DNA of 6,550 nucleotides from an uncultured bacterium (lineage in GTDB: Bacteria; Bacillota; Clostridia; Christensenellales; Borkfalkiaceae). A model generated the notes under the pieces. The model ran no database searches, was not told the origin of the DNA, and saw only the letters and a program-made list of their open reading frames with translations. This document shows, piece by piece, positions 6,544-6,550 of the stretch; position 1 is the first letter of the stretch, and every line of letters starts with the position of its first letter. A program made the translations under genes and the position numbers. The DNA lies in contig CAKXBD010000117.1 of NCBI GenBank assembly GCA_934871445.1, positions 1 to 6,550 on the forward strand, read 5' to 3'.

Positions 6544-6550
6544 GGTACTC

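Noticed and set aside
1..6550. Search for CRISPR arrays, tRNA or rRNA genes, insertion sequences, attachment sites and riboswitches
   Set aside because: No regularly spaced repeats, cloverleaf-like segments, transposase motifs or terminal inverted repeats were seen by eye. Nearly all of the window is occupied by four conserved genes, with gaps of only 3, 99 and 27 nt.

Overview
The window is a compact bacterial chromosomal segment with four genes, all on the minus strand and read from right to left. Gene content and sequence style point to a spore-forming or spore-former-derived Firmicute, most likely a Clostridia-type lineage of moderate GC. The reasons are a DUF3656-type U32 protein next to mutS2, a YlxY-type sporulation polysaccharide deacetylase directly followed by an M16 peptidase (the ylxY-mlpA order known from Bacillus subtilis), purine-rich Shine-Dalgarno sites and a TTG start. 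The taxonomic call is inference; no rRNA or other phylogenetic marker was compared.

Layout in transcription order. (1) A complete 774-residue U32-family protein (6543-4219) with a DUF3656 middle domain and a cysteine-rich C-terminal domain, similar in architecture to the 23S rRNA hydroxylation factor RlhA. (2) After 27 nt, mutS2 (4191-1798), complete with core, ABC-type ATPase, coiled coil, KOW-like segment and C-terminal Smr domain. (3) A 99-nt gap, the only real intergenic region, holding an octamer repeat/palindrome and a sigma-E-like promoter. (4) A 251-residue membrane-anchored YlxY-type NodB-fold protein with a TTG start (1698-943). (5) After only 3 nt, an M16 zinc peptidase (939 to beyond the left edge), whose ribosome binding site lies inside the last codons of the deacetylase gene. 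Its last roughly 100 residues lie outside the window.

The genes appear to form two units. U32 and mutS2 form a tight pair that may share a ribosome theme: rRNA modification, and rescue of collided ribosomes or recombination control. The ylxY-like gene and the M16 gene look translationally coupled and probably have their own, possibly sporulation-specific, promoter. No mobile element, CRISPR array, tRNA, rRNA or phage gene is visible. The many open frames on the plus strand are antisense shadows. I found no strong candidate for a wholly new system. The best leads are the sigma-E-like promoter, the octamer box beside it, and the missing canonical catalytic residues in the deacetylase.
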